DNA of 64,000 nt from Asanoa sp. WMMD1127 (lineage in GTDB: Bacteria > Actinomycetota > Actinomycetes > Mycobacteriales > Micromonosporaceae). The position numbers and the translations under genes are program-made. Within the stretch, counting starts at the first letter, position 1. Every line of letters starts with the position of its first letter. The DNA lies in assembly GCF_029626225.1 (NCBI RefSeq), contig NZ_JARUBP010000001.1, positions 5,146,001-5,210,000 of the forward strand, in the 5' to 3' direction. This document shows, in pieces, positions 8,842-17,793 of this stretch. The notes beneath the pieces are model-generated. The model was not told where the DNA came from. It saw only the letters and a list, made by a program, of their open reading frames with translations, and made no database searches.

Positions 8842-11610
8842 TCAGCCGGAGATGTCGAGTTGCACCGTGGCGATCTCCCAGGCCCGCAGTCGTAGCCGGA
8901 CCAGCCCGTCCGCGTCGACGGCGAGCGCATCGCCGGCCCGCCCGAGCAGGTCGGCTCGCCATGCCGCGCGGATCGTCGCGCCCCCGAGCACCGCGGTTGT
9001 CTCCGCCGGTGTCTGTGCCACCAGCCGCGCCTCGATGCGGCCGGCGCGGTTCCGGACGCTGGTCAGCGTCACGCCCTCGCCGTCGACGGACAGCCCGATG
9101 GCCGGCGTAGGCAGCGCGGAGGCCACGGCGTCCGTGCCGGGAAAGGCCAGCAGTTCATGGCGGTACGCCTCGGCCTGCGCCAGCAGCCCGGCCTCGTGCC
9201 AGGTGCCCCGGTGCGGCAGTATCGCGAGCTCGACCGTGCGGAGCCCGCGGCACTGCGCCTCCGGTGTCGGCAGTTGCGGGCCGGCGGGTTCGTCGCGCAG
9301 GGCGTGCCGGTTGCGGGACAGCATCCCGATGGCGCGCAGCATCGTCACCGCCAGTTCGCGGCCGGAGTCGGTCAGCTCGTACTCGGTGGGCTGGGTCAGC
9401 AGCACTGCCAGCCCGCCGGCGGCGACGAACCCGTTGGCGGGGAAGGTCGGCAGGGGGACCTCTCCGCCGCCGCCCTCCGCGGTCGACCCGCGCTCGATGA
9501 CGGCGAACTGGCCCTCGGCGTACGAGGTGTCGGCGGGCGACGGCAGCGGCAGGTGGAGCCGGACCCGGTGGTCGTCGCAGCGGTTGTCGAACTCGACCCG
9601 CAGGCGGGCGAACCGTTCGCCGCAGCGCAGTTCCACGCGGGTGGTGACGGTGATCGGCTCGCGGTCCACGGCGCGGGAGCCGGCGTCGACGTCAGCGCGG
9701 GCCGGCCAGCGGTACTCCCGCACGACGTCGAGCACGGCGACCAAGGGCCCGTCGTGTCGCACCGCCACGCGTACGGCCGTGGGCTTGTCGACGAGCTCGT
9801 CGGCGGCCGGCGGCGCGTAGTTGTAGCTGTCGCCCACGTCACCCCCGTCGACGATCCGCCCGATCCCGCCCGTGGTCACTCCGTCCGGGGTGGTCAGCGT
9901 GAGCGTGCCGTCTTCCGCGACCTCGACCCGTAGCAGGCCGTTGTCGAGGGCGGCGCCGGCCACCGTGCGCGACGCGCTCCCGAGGAACGGTCCGTGCGAA
10001 CCGGAATCCGATCGGAGCGGCTCGTAGCTCACGGGCGCCGGTCGGACAGCGGTGCGTCCCAGTGGCGGCACCTCGACCAGGGCGGCCACGGTGGCCCGCG
10101 GCGCGGCCAGGATCCGTACCCGCCAGGTTTCGCTCGGCTCGGCGGAGTGCAGCGCCAGCCGGACGTCCGCGACGTCGAAGGTGGGGTCGCCGTCCCGGGC
10201 GACGTGGAAGGTCAGGGTGGCGTCGCCAGGTGCCACGGACCACGCGGCGACCTCCTGACCGTAAAGCTCCCGACCGTGCACCCGGGTCAGCACCTTCGCC
10301 AGATCTGCCGCCGGCACCACCTCGTCGGCGAGGGTGGTGGCGTCCCGGGCCAGGACCTGTGCGGGCACCCCGCGGCCGACGGCGTCGACAAGGGACACGG
10401 CGCCGTCGACCGGCGCGTCGACGTCGAGGTGGACCAGCGCGGTGCGGACCGCCGGGGTGGGGTTGAACAGCAGGTAGCCGTCCCGGGGCACGGCCGCGGC
10501 CAGCCGCGCGCCGACGAGGTCGCACACCGCCCGGCCGAGCTGGTCGCCCTCGGCGAGGCGCACGGCGACCTGCTCGGCGGTCTCGTCGCAGCCGCAACCG
10601 GTCACCGAATCGTGGCAGCTCGCGTCGATCAGCCGCGTCCAGGCCATGTCGAGGAAGCGCTGCACGGACGCGTCGTTGGTCAGAGCCGCGAGTGGCTCGG
10701 CATAACGCTCGACGCGTCGCTCGGCGCGGCCCATGGCCCGCTTCAGGTGGCCGCGCACGGAGAGCACGCCCGGCAGGATGTTGGCCCGGGCATGCGAGCG
10801 CAGCTCACCGCGGACCACCGGCAGTCGGTCGACAGTAGACGGTTGGGTGGCGAAGTACTCGGTCAGCGTGCCCAGACGCAGCGTCGTGGCGGGGAGGTCG
10901 GCGGCGGCGAGCAGGTCGGGGGCGCCGGGTGCCGGTGCCGCGTGATCGGTGCCGTACATCGCGAGCGCGGGGGTCGTCTCCCCGTCGAACCGCCACGCGG
11001 CGAGCATGCCGGCGAGGTCGCCGGCCCGGCGGGTGACCTGCGCGGGATCGTCCAGCAGACCGGCGGCGTTGCCGTAGCCGCCGGGCAGGTACTCCGTGCG
11101 GACCGTGGTGCCGTCCGGCGCCTGCCAGGCGAAGGCATGCCGGTGCAGGGCTTGCGGAGCGCCGCGGAAGACACAGGCGTGGGCCAGCCCGGCCCCGACG
11201 AGAATCTGCGGCATCTGCGCGATGTGGCCGAACATGTCGGGCAGGTAGCCGACCGGCATCGCGCCGCCCAGCTCCGCGCTGCGACGCAGCCCTCGCTCCA
11301 GGTTGCGCACGATGTTCTCCCCGGAGCACAGGAACTCGTCGAGCAGGATCTGCCACGGTCCCACCGCCAGGCGGCCGGCCTTGACGAGGGCGATGACCTG
11401 CTCACGCCGTTCCGGGCGGACCTCGAGGTAGTCGTCGACCGCGGCGAGCTGCCCGTCGAGGGTGAACCGTTGCCTCGGATCCCGCTCCATCCGGTCGAAC
11501 ACGTCGTCGAGCAGCGCCACCAGCCGCAGCCGGAACCGCTGGAACGGCTCGTACCACTCCCGGTCCCAGTGCGTATGCGGCACCACGATGATCTCGGCCG
11601 GTCCTGTCAT
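8842..11610 (-). CDS. GH38 family alpha-mannosidase
   Basis: Retaining alpha-mannosidase that trims alpha-linked mannose from oligosaccharides. The 922-aa protein opens with the family's zinc-binding and catalytic start IIVVPHTHWDREWY (residues 7-20). The segment GYLPDMFGHIAQMPQIL near residue 125 carries the expected nucleophile aspartate. The large C-terminal beta region matches the family. No signal peptide is seen, so it should act in the cytoplasm on imported sugar. It is the last gene of the minus-strand carbohydrate operon, and its ATG overlaps the stop of the oxidoreductase gene (ATGA). Exact linkage preference cannot be read from sequence. Confidence 0.93.
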   Translation of the reverse strand: MTGPAEIIVVPHTHWDREWYEPFQRFRLRLVALLDDVFDRMERDPRQRFTLDGQLAAVDDYLEVRPERREQVIALVKAGRLAVGPWQILLDEFLCSGENIVRNLERGLRRSAELGGAMPVGYLPDMFGHIAQMPQILVGAGLAHACVFRGAPQALHRHAFAWQAPDGTTVRTEYLPGGYGNAAGLLDDPAQVTRRAGDLAGMLAAWRFDGETTPALAMYGTDHAAPAPGAPDLLAAADLPATTLRLGTLTEYFATQPSTVDRLPVVRGELRSHARANILPGVLSVRGHLKRAMGRAERRVERYAEPLAALTNDASVQRFLDMAWTRLIDASCHDSVTGCGCDETAEQVAVRLAEGDQLGRAVCDLVGARLAAAVPRDGYLLFNPTPAVRTALVHLDVDAPVDGAVSLVDAVGRGVPAQVLARDATTLADEVVPAADLAKVLTRVHGRELYGQEVAAWSVAPGDATLTFHVARDGDPTFDVADVRLALHSAEPSETWRVRILAAPRATVAALVEVPPLGRTAVRPAPVSYEPLRSDSGSHGPFLGSASRTVAGAALDNGLLRVEVAEDGTLTLTTPDGVTTGGIGRIVDGGDVGDSYNYAPPAADELVDKPTAVRVAVRHDGPLVAVLDVVREYRWPARADVDAGSRAVDREPITVTTRVELRCGERFARLRVEFDNRCDDHRVRLHLPLPSPADTSYAEGQFAVIERGSTAEGGGGEVPLPTFPANGFVAAGGLAVLLTQPTEYELTDSGRELAVTMLRAIGMLSRNRHALRDEPAGPQLPTPEAQCRGLRTVELAILPHRGTWHEAGLLAQAEAYRHELLAFPGTDAVASALPTPAIGLSVDGEGVTLTSVRNRAGRIEARLVAQTPAETTAVLGGATIRAAWRADLLGRAGDALAVDADGLVRLRLRAWEIATVQLDISG

Positions 11611-12734
11611 CGGCTCTCCGCCTCTCCGCCGATCGGCGCCCCGGTCAGCTCACCGAAGCGGCGCACCACCTGCTGGCTGGTCCTGATGTCGGCCGCGCCC
11701 TCCAGGACGCCGGTCAGTGGGGCCACACCCGCGGTGACCATCGCGTGGAACGCGACCAGCTGCTCCTCGAACGCCTCGGTCACCGAGCGGAACGCGGTGC
11801 GTCGCTCGGCGTCGCCCTGGGCTTCCACGACGGTCAGCGTGGTCGGCGTGTTGAGCAGGTAGGGCGACGGGAACACGAGCTCCAGCGAGCCGCGGGCGTG
11901 GTGCAGGGTGACCGTCTCGCGGTACGCGGGGTAGTCCGGCAGAAGCAGCCACCGGATCCCGTAGCGGGCGCCGCCGGTCAGCCGCCCGCTGATCTCGACG
12001 GACGGCTCGGCCGGGGCGTCGGGAAGGGGCCAGACGGCCACGTGGTCGACGGTGGCCGGCGGCCCGGTGAACAACCGCAGCAGCGACAGGTCGTGGGAGA
12101 TGCTGTTGATCAGAATCCGGTAGAGGGCACGGGCACCGGGGTCGGTGCCGACGGCAGCGTCGAGCAGCGCCCGGTCGGCGGCGGCGAGCCGGGCGGCGGT
12201 CGTGGCCGGCACGTCGGCCGGTGCTGGAGGCAGGTTGGCGAAGCGCAGCTGCCGGTCTCCACTGGGGTGCAGCACGGTCACCTCGACCGCGTGCACCGCC
12301 TGTGCGCCGCCGAGCTCGGCCAGCAGCCGCGCGGCCTCGACCACCGCCGGGTCGTACTGCTTCATGTAGCCGACCATCAGCGCACGGGTGCTGGTGGCGG
12401 CCAGTCGGGCCGTCTCCGCCAGCGTGTACGCCAAGGGCTTTTCACAGAGCACCGGAAGGCCTGTGTCCAGCGCCGCCGCGGCCAGCTCGCCGTGCGAGCC
12501 GGAGGTGGCCAGCAGCAGCCCGTCGCAGCCGCCCTCGGTCACCATCCGGGCCGCGTCGGTGTAGCGGCGGGACGGCTCGACCCCGTACCGCTCGCCCAGC
12601 TCGGCGACCCGGGACGGGGACACGTCGGCCAGCGCCACGAGCTCGAACAGGTCGTCGCGGCGGCGCAACAGCGGCAGGTGCACGGTGCGGGCGATGGTGC
12701 CCAGTCCGGCCACCGCGACCCGGATCCGCTTCAT
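11607..12734 (-). CDS. Gfo/Idh/MocA family oxidoreductase
   Basis: NAD(P)-dependent sugar oxidoreductase of about 375 aa. The Rossmann start is RIRVAVAGLGTIARTVHLPL, and the family's CEKPLAYT segment (usual form EKP) lies near residue 100. I chose ATG at 12734, which overlaps the TGA of the preceding gene (ATGA). A start at 12755 would add seven residues inside that gene. It probably oxidises or epimerises the sugar released by the mannosidase or processed by the neighbouring isomerase-like protein. The substrate is unknown. Confidence 0.9.
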   Translation of the reverse strand: MKRIRVAVAGLGTIARTVHLPLLRRRDDLFELVALADVSPSRVAELGERYGVEPSRRYTDAARMVTEGGCDGLLLATSGSHGELAAAALDTGLPVLCEKPLAYTLAETARLAATSTRALMVGYMKQYDPAVVEAARLLAELGGAQAVHAVEVTVLHPSGDRQLRFANLPPAPADVPATTAARLAAADRALLDAAVGTDPGARALYRILINSISHDLSLLRLFTGPPATVDHVAVWPLPDAPAEPSVEISGRLTGGARYGIRWLLLPDYPAYRETVTLHHARGSLELVFPSPYLLNTPTTLTVVEAQGDAERRTAFRSVTEAFEEQLVAFHAMVTAGVAPLTGVLEGAADIRTSQQVVRRFGELTGAPIGGEAESR

Positions 12735-13642
12735 CGCAACGCCTCGTCGAGCCACCGCCGGTTGGCGTGCTGGTCCGCGCGGATCCGGCCGAGATCGCGA
12801 CCTGCGGCGGGGCTGTCCTGCTCGATCACCAACCAGCCGAGGTAGCCGATCTCGTCGAGACCGGCGAGCACACCGGCGAGGTCGACGTCGCCGCGGCCCA
12901 GAGCGCAGAACCCGCCGGCCGCCACCACATCCATCAGATCGCCGCCGGCCGCCCGGACTCGCGCGTGGGCGGCCAGGTCCGCGTCCTTCAGGTGCACCTG
13001 GCCGATCCGTCCGGCCCAGCGGCGCACGGCGGCGACCGGGTCACCGCCGGCGAGCGCGAGGTGCCCCGTGTCCAGGCAGATCGCGAGGTCGGTGAGCTCG
13101 AGCAGGCGGTCGGCCTCCGCCGCGGACTCCACGTCGGTGCCGAGGTGGTAGTGGAAGACCGGCTCCAGGCCGCGGTCGCGGCAACGATCGGCGGCCTGCT
13201 GGATCCGGGCGGCGAAGTCCGGCCAGGCCCCGTCGGGCAGCGCTGACGCCGGGTCGGCCGGGATGCCGGGTCGGGCCATCCGCGCGGGATTGCCGGGGCA
13301 GGCCAGCGTCGGCCGGGGCGCGAACCGCGGGTCGTCGCCGCGTGCGGCGGTGAACACGTCGAGCGCGGCGTCCAGCAGAACAAGATCCTCGGCGAACCCG
13401 TCCGGATCCGCGAAACGCAGGTCGACCCACCCGCCGGCGAGCGCGATGCCGGCCCCTTCCAGTCGCCGGGGAAGGGTCGCCACGTCACCGAGGTAGCCGA
13501 TCGGGCCGGAGTCGACGCCGGTATAGCCGTCTTCGGCGAGCGCTGCCAGCAGCTGGTCGGGACCGACGGGCGCGGTCGCGGTCTGGTAGATGCCGTAGTT
13601 GACGGGGGCGCCGGCCACCCGGGTGCGTGCGCTCAGCCGCAC
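12731..13642 (-). CDS. Sugar phosphate isomerase/epimerase-like TIM barrel
   Basis: Protein of about 303 aa of the xylose-isomerase-like TIM barrel superfamily (IolE, hydroxypyruvate isomerase and relatives). Visible marks are VNYGIYQTA at the start, VFHYHLGTDVES, ICLDTGHLALAGG and QVHLKDAD, which are the metal-binding strands of this fold. I prefer the GTG at 13642, preceded by GGAGG with 10 nt spacing inside the end of the PHP gene. The open frame continues upstream to 14041 but that part is a shadow of the PHP gene. It is coupled by overlap to both neighbours. The reaction is not determined. Confidence 0.88.
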   Translation of the reverse strand: MRLSARTRVAGAPVNYGIYQTATAPVGPDQLLAALAEDGYTGVDSGPIGYLGDVATLPRRLEGAGIALAGGWVDLRFADPDGFAEDLVLLDAALDVFTAARGDDPRFAPRPTLACPGNPARMARPGIPADPASALPDGAWPDFAARIQQAADRCRDRGLEPVFHYHLGTDVESAAEADRLLELTDLAICLDTGHLALAGGDPVAAVRRWAGRIGQVHLKDADLAAHARVRAAGGDLMDVVAAGGFCALGRGDVDLAGVLAGLDEIGYLGWLVIEQDSPAAGRDLGRIRADQHANRRWLDEALR

Positions 13643-14841
13643 AGTGCGATCACCTCCATGCGGTAGGACTCCAGGATGTGCAGCCCCTCGGTGGCCGGTA
13701 GCAGGCACCGGTCGCCGCGGACCAGCCGGTGCCGCCCGTCCGGATAGGCCAGCAGGGCGCCGTCGGCGTCGAGCGCCAGCAGCTCGTCGTCCAGCCGCAG
13801 CAGCAGTGGTCCGTCGGGATCGGCGGAGATGGCGGTGCGGCCGGCGCGCAACGCGTCCAGCACGGCGTCGCCGGGCGGGGCGTCGCGGTCGGCGAGCAGC
13901 CAGGTGGTGGGGGAGCCGGGCAGCGCGTCGGCGCCGGGACGGTGAAAGTCGCTGCCGCCGATCGGGATGACATCGGGCCGCCAGGCCCGCGCGAAGGCCA
14001 GCGGCGCGCCCCAGGTCCGGTCCCACCAGCCGGAGTGCCACACCTCGACCAGGCGGGTGCGGTCGGCGAGCGGCTGGCGCCAGGCGCAGTCGCCGCCGAG
14101 CGGGTGGTTGACCGACATCACGCCGCCGTCCCGCTGCGCGGCCGCGCTCCAGTCATCGGGCGCCCGCCGGAAGTCGATCCAGCGCACCGGGCCGAAGACG
14201 TTGGCGTGCCCGCGGTCGGTGGTCACCTCCTGGCCGGGCACCAAGGTGATGCCGTAGCGGTCGGAGGCGGCCGGCAGCCACGGGTGGTGGCTGACGGTGT
14301 TGTGGTCGGTGACGGCGAGGAAGTCGAGGCCGCGGGAGGCGGCGAGCGCGGCGAGCTCGTCGATGGTGTGGGCCCCGTCGCTGTGCACCGTGTGCGCGTG
14401 GAGGTCGCCGGCGAGCCACCGCCGGCCGTCGACGTCGGGTAGGTCCCGCCGGGGCGGCCGCCATGGGCGAGGCGGCGCGGCCGGCGGCTCGGGCGCCGGG
14501 GGAGCGGCGCCGGTGGTGGTGGCGGTCACCTCGTAGTCGAGGCCGCCCGGTGGGATGCGGTGCAGCCGCAGCAGCACCTGCCACTCGCCGGGTGGCAGCT
14601 CGCCGGGCAGGTAGCCGGGCGTGGCCCAGCCGGCGGCGATGGTGTAGCTGTCGCGGGCGCCACCCGACCAGCCGCGGAAGCCGGCCGGGTCGAGGCAGCC
14701 CAGGTCGAGCACGCCCGCCTCGCGGGGATAGTCCAGCCGCACGGTGAGCGCCGCGGTGCCGGGCGGGACGGTGACCGGCAGCGTCCGCAGCACGTCGTCG
14801 GCCCGATGCTGCAACGTCCACCGGCCCCGGTGCACGACCAT
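13633..14841 (-). CDS. PHP-domain metallohydrolase (CehA/McbA-like)
   Basis: 402 aa. Residues 1-115 form a beta-rich domain without metal motifs. A proline-rich linker leads to a PHP domain from about residue 142: the metal site GDLHAHTVHSDGAHT (His148, His150), VTDHNT near 180 and GSDFHRP near 294. PHP proteins hydrolyse phosphoesters or related bonds with two or three metal ions. In this operon a role in hydrolysing a sugar ester or phosphodiester is plausible but inferred. The ATG at 14841 is 2 nt after the stop of the ATPase gene. No signal peptide is present. Confidence 0.87.
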   Translation of the reverse strand: MVVHRGRWTLQHRADDVLRTLPVTVPPGTAALTVRLDYPREAGVLDLGCLDPAGFRGWSGGARDSYTIAAGWATPGYLPGELPPGEWQVLLRLHRIPPGGLDYEVTATTTGAAPPAPEPPAAPPRPWRPPRRDLPDVDGRRWLAGDLHAHTVHSDGAHTIDELAALAASRGLDFLAVTDHNTVSHHPWLPAASDRYGITLVPGQEVTTDRGHANVFGPVRWIDFRRAPDDWSAAAQRDGGVMSVNHPLGGDCAWRQPLADRTRLVEVWHSGWWDRTWGAPLAFARAWRPDVIPIGGSDFHRPGADALPGSPTTWLLADRDAPPGDAVLDALRAGRTAISADPDGPLLLRLDDELLALDADGALLAYPDGRHRLVRGDRCLLPATEGLHILESYRMEVIALCG

Positions 14842-14843
14842 GC

Positions 14844-15980
14844 TCAGCTCCGCGCCGCAGCGGGCACGCCCGCTTCGGCGCCGGCGGTGACCAGGTCACC
14901 GTCGCGGTAGAGCAGCGACCGGCCCGGGCGGGGAACCACCCACCCGACATCGCCCGCGTCCGGTTCACGGCCCTCCGCCACGACGACCTGGACGCTCGTG
15001 GTGTCCCCTTCGGTGCCGTCAGGGGCGCCGGTCGGGACGTCGAGCGAGACCAGGGACAGGCTGCCCAGGTTCTCCACCACCACGACCTGCCCGGTGAGCG
15101 CGCCCTCGACCCGCGTGGGGGAGTAGTCGAGGTACTCCGGGCGGACCGCGTAGACCAGCCGTTCCCCATCGGTGACCTGGCCCCGCGCGTCGTCGGGCAG
15201 CGGGAGCCGGGCGGCGCCGACGGCCAGTTCGTCGCCGCGCACCTCCGCGCCGATGAGGTTCATCGGTGTCGACCCGATGAACCCGGCGACGAACGTGTTG
15301 GCCGGGCGGCGGAACACCTCGGTAGGGGTGCCGACCTGGCGGATCCGGCCGCCCTCCATGACCGCGATCCGGTCGGCGAGGGCGAGCGCCTCGGCCTGGT
15401 CGTGGGTGACGAAGACGGTGGTGACGCCGAGCTCACGTTGGAGCCGCTTGAGGAAGGTGCGTGCCTCCAGGCGGAGCCGAGCATCCAGATTGGACAGTGG
15501 TTCGTCGAGTAGGAACACCTGCGGGTGGCAGGCCATCGCCCGGGCGAGTGCGACGCGCTGCTGCTGACCGCCGGAGAGCTGCCCCGGGCGCCGTTGCAGA
15601 AGCGCGGACAGGCCGAGCTCGTCGGCGGTCTCCGCGGCCTTTTCGGTGCGCTCGCGCCGGTCGACCTTCTTGATCCGCAACGGGTAGGCGATGTTGTCCT
15701 GGACCGTCATGTGCGGGAAGAGCGCGTAGTCCTGGAAGACCATGGCCACGTCGCGCTTGCCCGGCGGCAGGTTGGTGACGTCGCGCTCACCGATGTGCAC
15801 AGCGCCGCCGGAGGCGACCTCCAGACCGGCGATGGTGCGCAACAGCGTGGTCTTGCCGCAGCCGGACGGGCCGAGCAGGGCGAAGAACTCGCCGTCGGCG
15901 ATCTCGAGGTCGAGGGCGTCGAGGGCGCGTACTCCGCCGGGGTAGACCTTGGTCAGCTCGCGCATGGTGATGGCGGACAT
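14844..15980 (-). CDS. Carbohydrate ABC transporter ATP-binding protein (MalK/UgpC type)
   Basis: Energises sugar import through the two permeases upstream. 378 aa with Walker A GPSGCGKTT near residue 38, signature LSGGQQQR, Walker B VFLLDEPLSNLD and H-loop VTHDQAEA. A C-terminal TOBE/MalK regulatory domain includes YAVRPEYLDY. The ATG at 15980 shares one base with the permease stop (TGATG). A longer open frame to 16211 is permease shadow. MalK-type ATPases often serve several importers, but here it is within the operon. Confidence 0.95.
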   Translation of the reverse strand: MSAITMRELTKVYPGGVRALDALDLEIADGEFFALLGPSGCGKTTLLRTIAGLEVASGGAVHIGERDVTNLPPGKRDVAMVFQDYALFPHMTVQDNIAYPLRIKKVDRRERTEKAAETADELGLSALLQRRPGQLSGGQQQRVALARAMACHPQVFLLDEPLSNLDARLRLEARTFLKRLQRELGVTTVFVTHDQAEALALADRIAVMEGGRIRQVGTPTEVFRRPANTFVAGFIGSTPMNLIGAEVRGDELAVGAARLPLPDDARGQVTDGERLVYAVRPEYLDYSPTRVEGALTGQVVVVENLGSLSLVSLDVPTGAPDGTEGDTTSVQVVVAEGREPDAGDVGWVVPRPGRSLLYRDGDLVTAGAEAGVPAAARS

Positions 15981-16849
15981 CAGCGCTTGATCCCTCCGTG
16001 GAAGCGGAATCCGTATCGGCTGCTGACGAAGACGAACATCAGCGCCACCGGCAGCGAGTACAGCAACGAGAACGTGGAGAGCAGCCGAAGGTCGGCCTGG
16101 CCGCCCTCGGTGTAGAGGGTGTACATGATGACCGCTGCCGGCGCCTTGTCCGGGCCGCGCAGCAGCAGGAACGGCACCAGGAAGTTGCCCCAGACGTTGG
16201 CCACGGCCCACACTCCGACGGTGGCCAGGCCGGGGCGGACCAACGGCACCACGATGTGCCGCATGATCTGCAACGGGCTGGCGCCGAAGACGCGGGCAGA
16301 CTCCTCATAGGACGCCGGAGTGGAGTCCATGAAGTCCTTGAGGATGAAGATGGCGGCCGGCAGCAGGCCTCCGCTGAGGATCAGGATCACGCCGAGTCGG
16401 GAGTCGATCAGGTTGAGCCGGAAGGCCAGCTCGAACAGCGGCACCATGGTGGCGGTGCCGGTGACGATCGACGAGAGCAGCAGCAGACCGTAGAGCAGCG
16501 CGTCCCGGCCTGGCACCCGGACCCGGCTCAGCGCGTACGCGGCGAGGGCGGCGAACGTCACCACCAGCACGGCGGTGCCGGCGGCGAGGTAGACCGAGTT
16601 GAGCAGCGACCGCAACGCGTACGGGTTGTCCAGCAAAGCCCGGAAGTTGTCCAAGGTGAACCGGGGCAGCGAGGCCGTTACCGTCGGTGTGTCGTCGAAC
16701 GGGGCGGTGGCCAGCCACAGCAGCGGCAACGCGAAGAAGGCCAGGACGACGCTGAGGAACGTGTAGCGGCCGATCTGGGCCAGCAGGTGCCGCACCGCGA
16801 CGGTCGGACGCTGCCCGGTCGGTGCGCTCGGGGCGGTGGTGACGGTCAC
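15980..16849 (-). CDS. Carbohydrate ABC transporter permease (MalG type)
   Basis: Inner-membrane permease of 289 aa with six hydrophobic spans. The EAA loop EESARVFGASPLQIMRHIVV docks onto the ATPase. It pairs with the upstream MalF-type permease, whose stop overlaps this start by 4 nt (GTGA). The N-terminal 25 residues are polar and cytoplasmic. Confidence 0.94.
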   Translation of the reverse strand: MTVTTAPSAPTGQRPTVAVRHLLAQIGRYTFLSVVLAFFALPLLWLATAPFDDTPTVTASLPRFTLDNFRALLDNPYALRSLLNSVYLAAGTAVLVVTFAALAAYALSRVRVPGRDALLYGLLLLSSIVTGTATMVPLFELAFRLNLIDSRLGVILILSGGLLPAAIFILKDFMDSTPASYEESARVFGASPLQIMRHIVVPLVRPGLATVGVWAVANVWGNFLVPFLLLRGPDKAPAAVIMYTLYTEGGQADLRLLSTFSLLYSLPVALMFVFVSSRYGFRFHGGIKR

Positions 16850-17793
16850 GAAGGCTCCTTCCGCCGTCCCAGCAGGCGCAGGTAGACCAGCGCGATGACC
16901 AGGTTGATCAGCAGCATGACGAACGAGATCGCGGCGCCGAAACCGAGCTCACCGCCGGCGAGCGCCACCTTGTAGACGTACACCGGCAGGATCTCCGAAC
17001 GCTGCTCCGGCCCGCCCGCGGTGATCAGGAACGGCGCGAAGTCGTTGAACGTCCAGAGGCTGATCAGCAGGAGGTTGGTCAGCACGTGCCCGCGAATGCG
17101 GGGGAACACCACATCGCGCAGCTGTTGCCAGGTCGACGCGCCGGCCAGGCGGGCGGTCTCCAGGTGCGAGCGGGGGACGTTCTCCAGCGCCGCGGCGTAG
17201 AGCATCATCGAGAACGCGGTGCCGCGCCAGGTGTTGAAGATGATGATCGACAGCATGGGGTAGTCGAGCAGCCAGGCCATGCCGGGGATGCCGAGCAACG
17301 CGTTGAGCGTGCCCGCGTCCCGGTCGAGCAGGGCGATCCACAGGAAGGCGACCACCGAGCTCGGCAGGATCCACGAGAGCAGGATCAGCCCTTCAACGAC
17401 CCGACGCAGCGGGCCGCGGCGGTCGCGCAGCGCGTACGCGATGGCGAAGCCCAACCCGGCCTGGCCGATGACCGCGGAACCGAGGACGAACTGGAGTGTC
17501 AGCAGCAGCGAGGTGCGGAACCGCTCGTCGCCCAGCGCGTTGGTGAAGTTGTCCAGCCCCACGATCTCCGGACTGGCCGCGGCCAGTCCCGTCAGCCGGT
17601 AGTTGGTCAGTCCCAGGTAGATCGTCCAGACGGCGGGCACCACCAGGAAGACCAGGATCAGCACCATGGCCGGGACGAGGAAACCGGCGGCCCGGGCCCG
17701 GCCGAGGCCCGCGGCGTCGGGGGCGGGGGAGGCGCCCGGGATGGGGCGCTCTCCCTCGACCAGCTCGTCAGGAGGCGACGTTGCCTGCGCCAC
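16846..17793 (-). CDS. Carbohydrate ABC transporter permease (MalF type)
   Basis: Permease of about 315 aa with six spans. The EAA loop is HLETARLAGASTWQQLRDVV. I prefer GTG at 17793, preceded by GAAGGG with suitable spacing. The start at 17853 would run deeper into the solute-binding-protein gene. With 17793 the two genes still overlap by 26 nt, which implies translational coupling. The N-terminal tail is proline and acidic rich before the first helix (FLVPAMVLILVFLVVPAVW). Confidence 0.92.
   Translation of the reverse strand: MAQATSPPDELVEGERPIPGASPAPDAAGLGRARAAGFLVPAMVLILVFLVVPAVWTIYLGLTNYRLTGLAAASPEIVGLDNFTNALGDERFRTSLLLTLQFVLGSAVIGQAGLGFAIAYALRDRRGPLRRVVEGLILLSWILPSSVVAFLWIALLDRDAGTLNALLGIPGMAWLLDYPMLSIIIFNTWRGTAFSMMLYAAALENVPRSHLETARLAGASTWQQLRDVVFPRIRGHVLTNLLLISLWTFNDFAPFLITAGGPEQRSEILPVYVYKVALAGGELGFGAAISFVMLLINLVIALVYLRLLGRRKEPS

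Noticed and set aside
9994-11862. Plus-strand open frame of 622 codons
   Set aside because: Antisense to the GH38 gene, which has clear motifs. Typical high-GC shadow.
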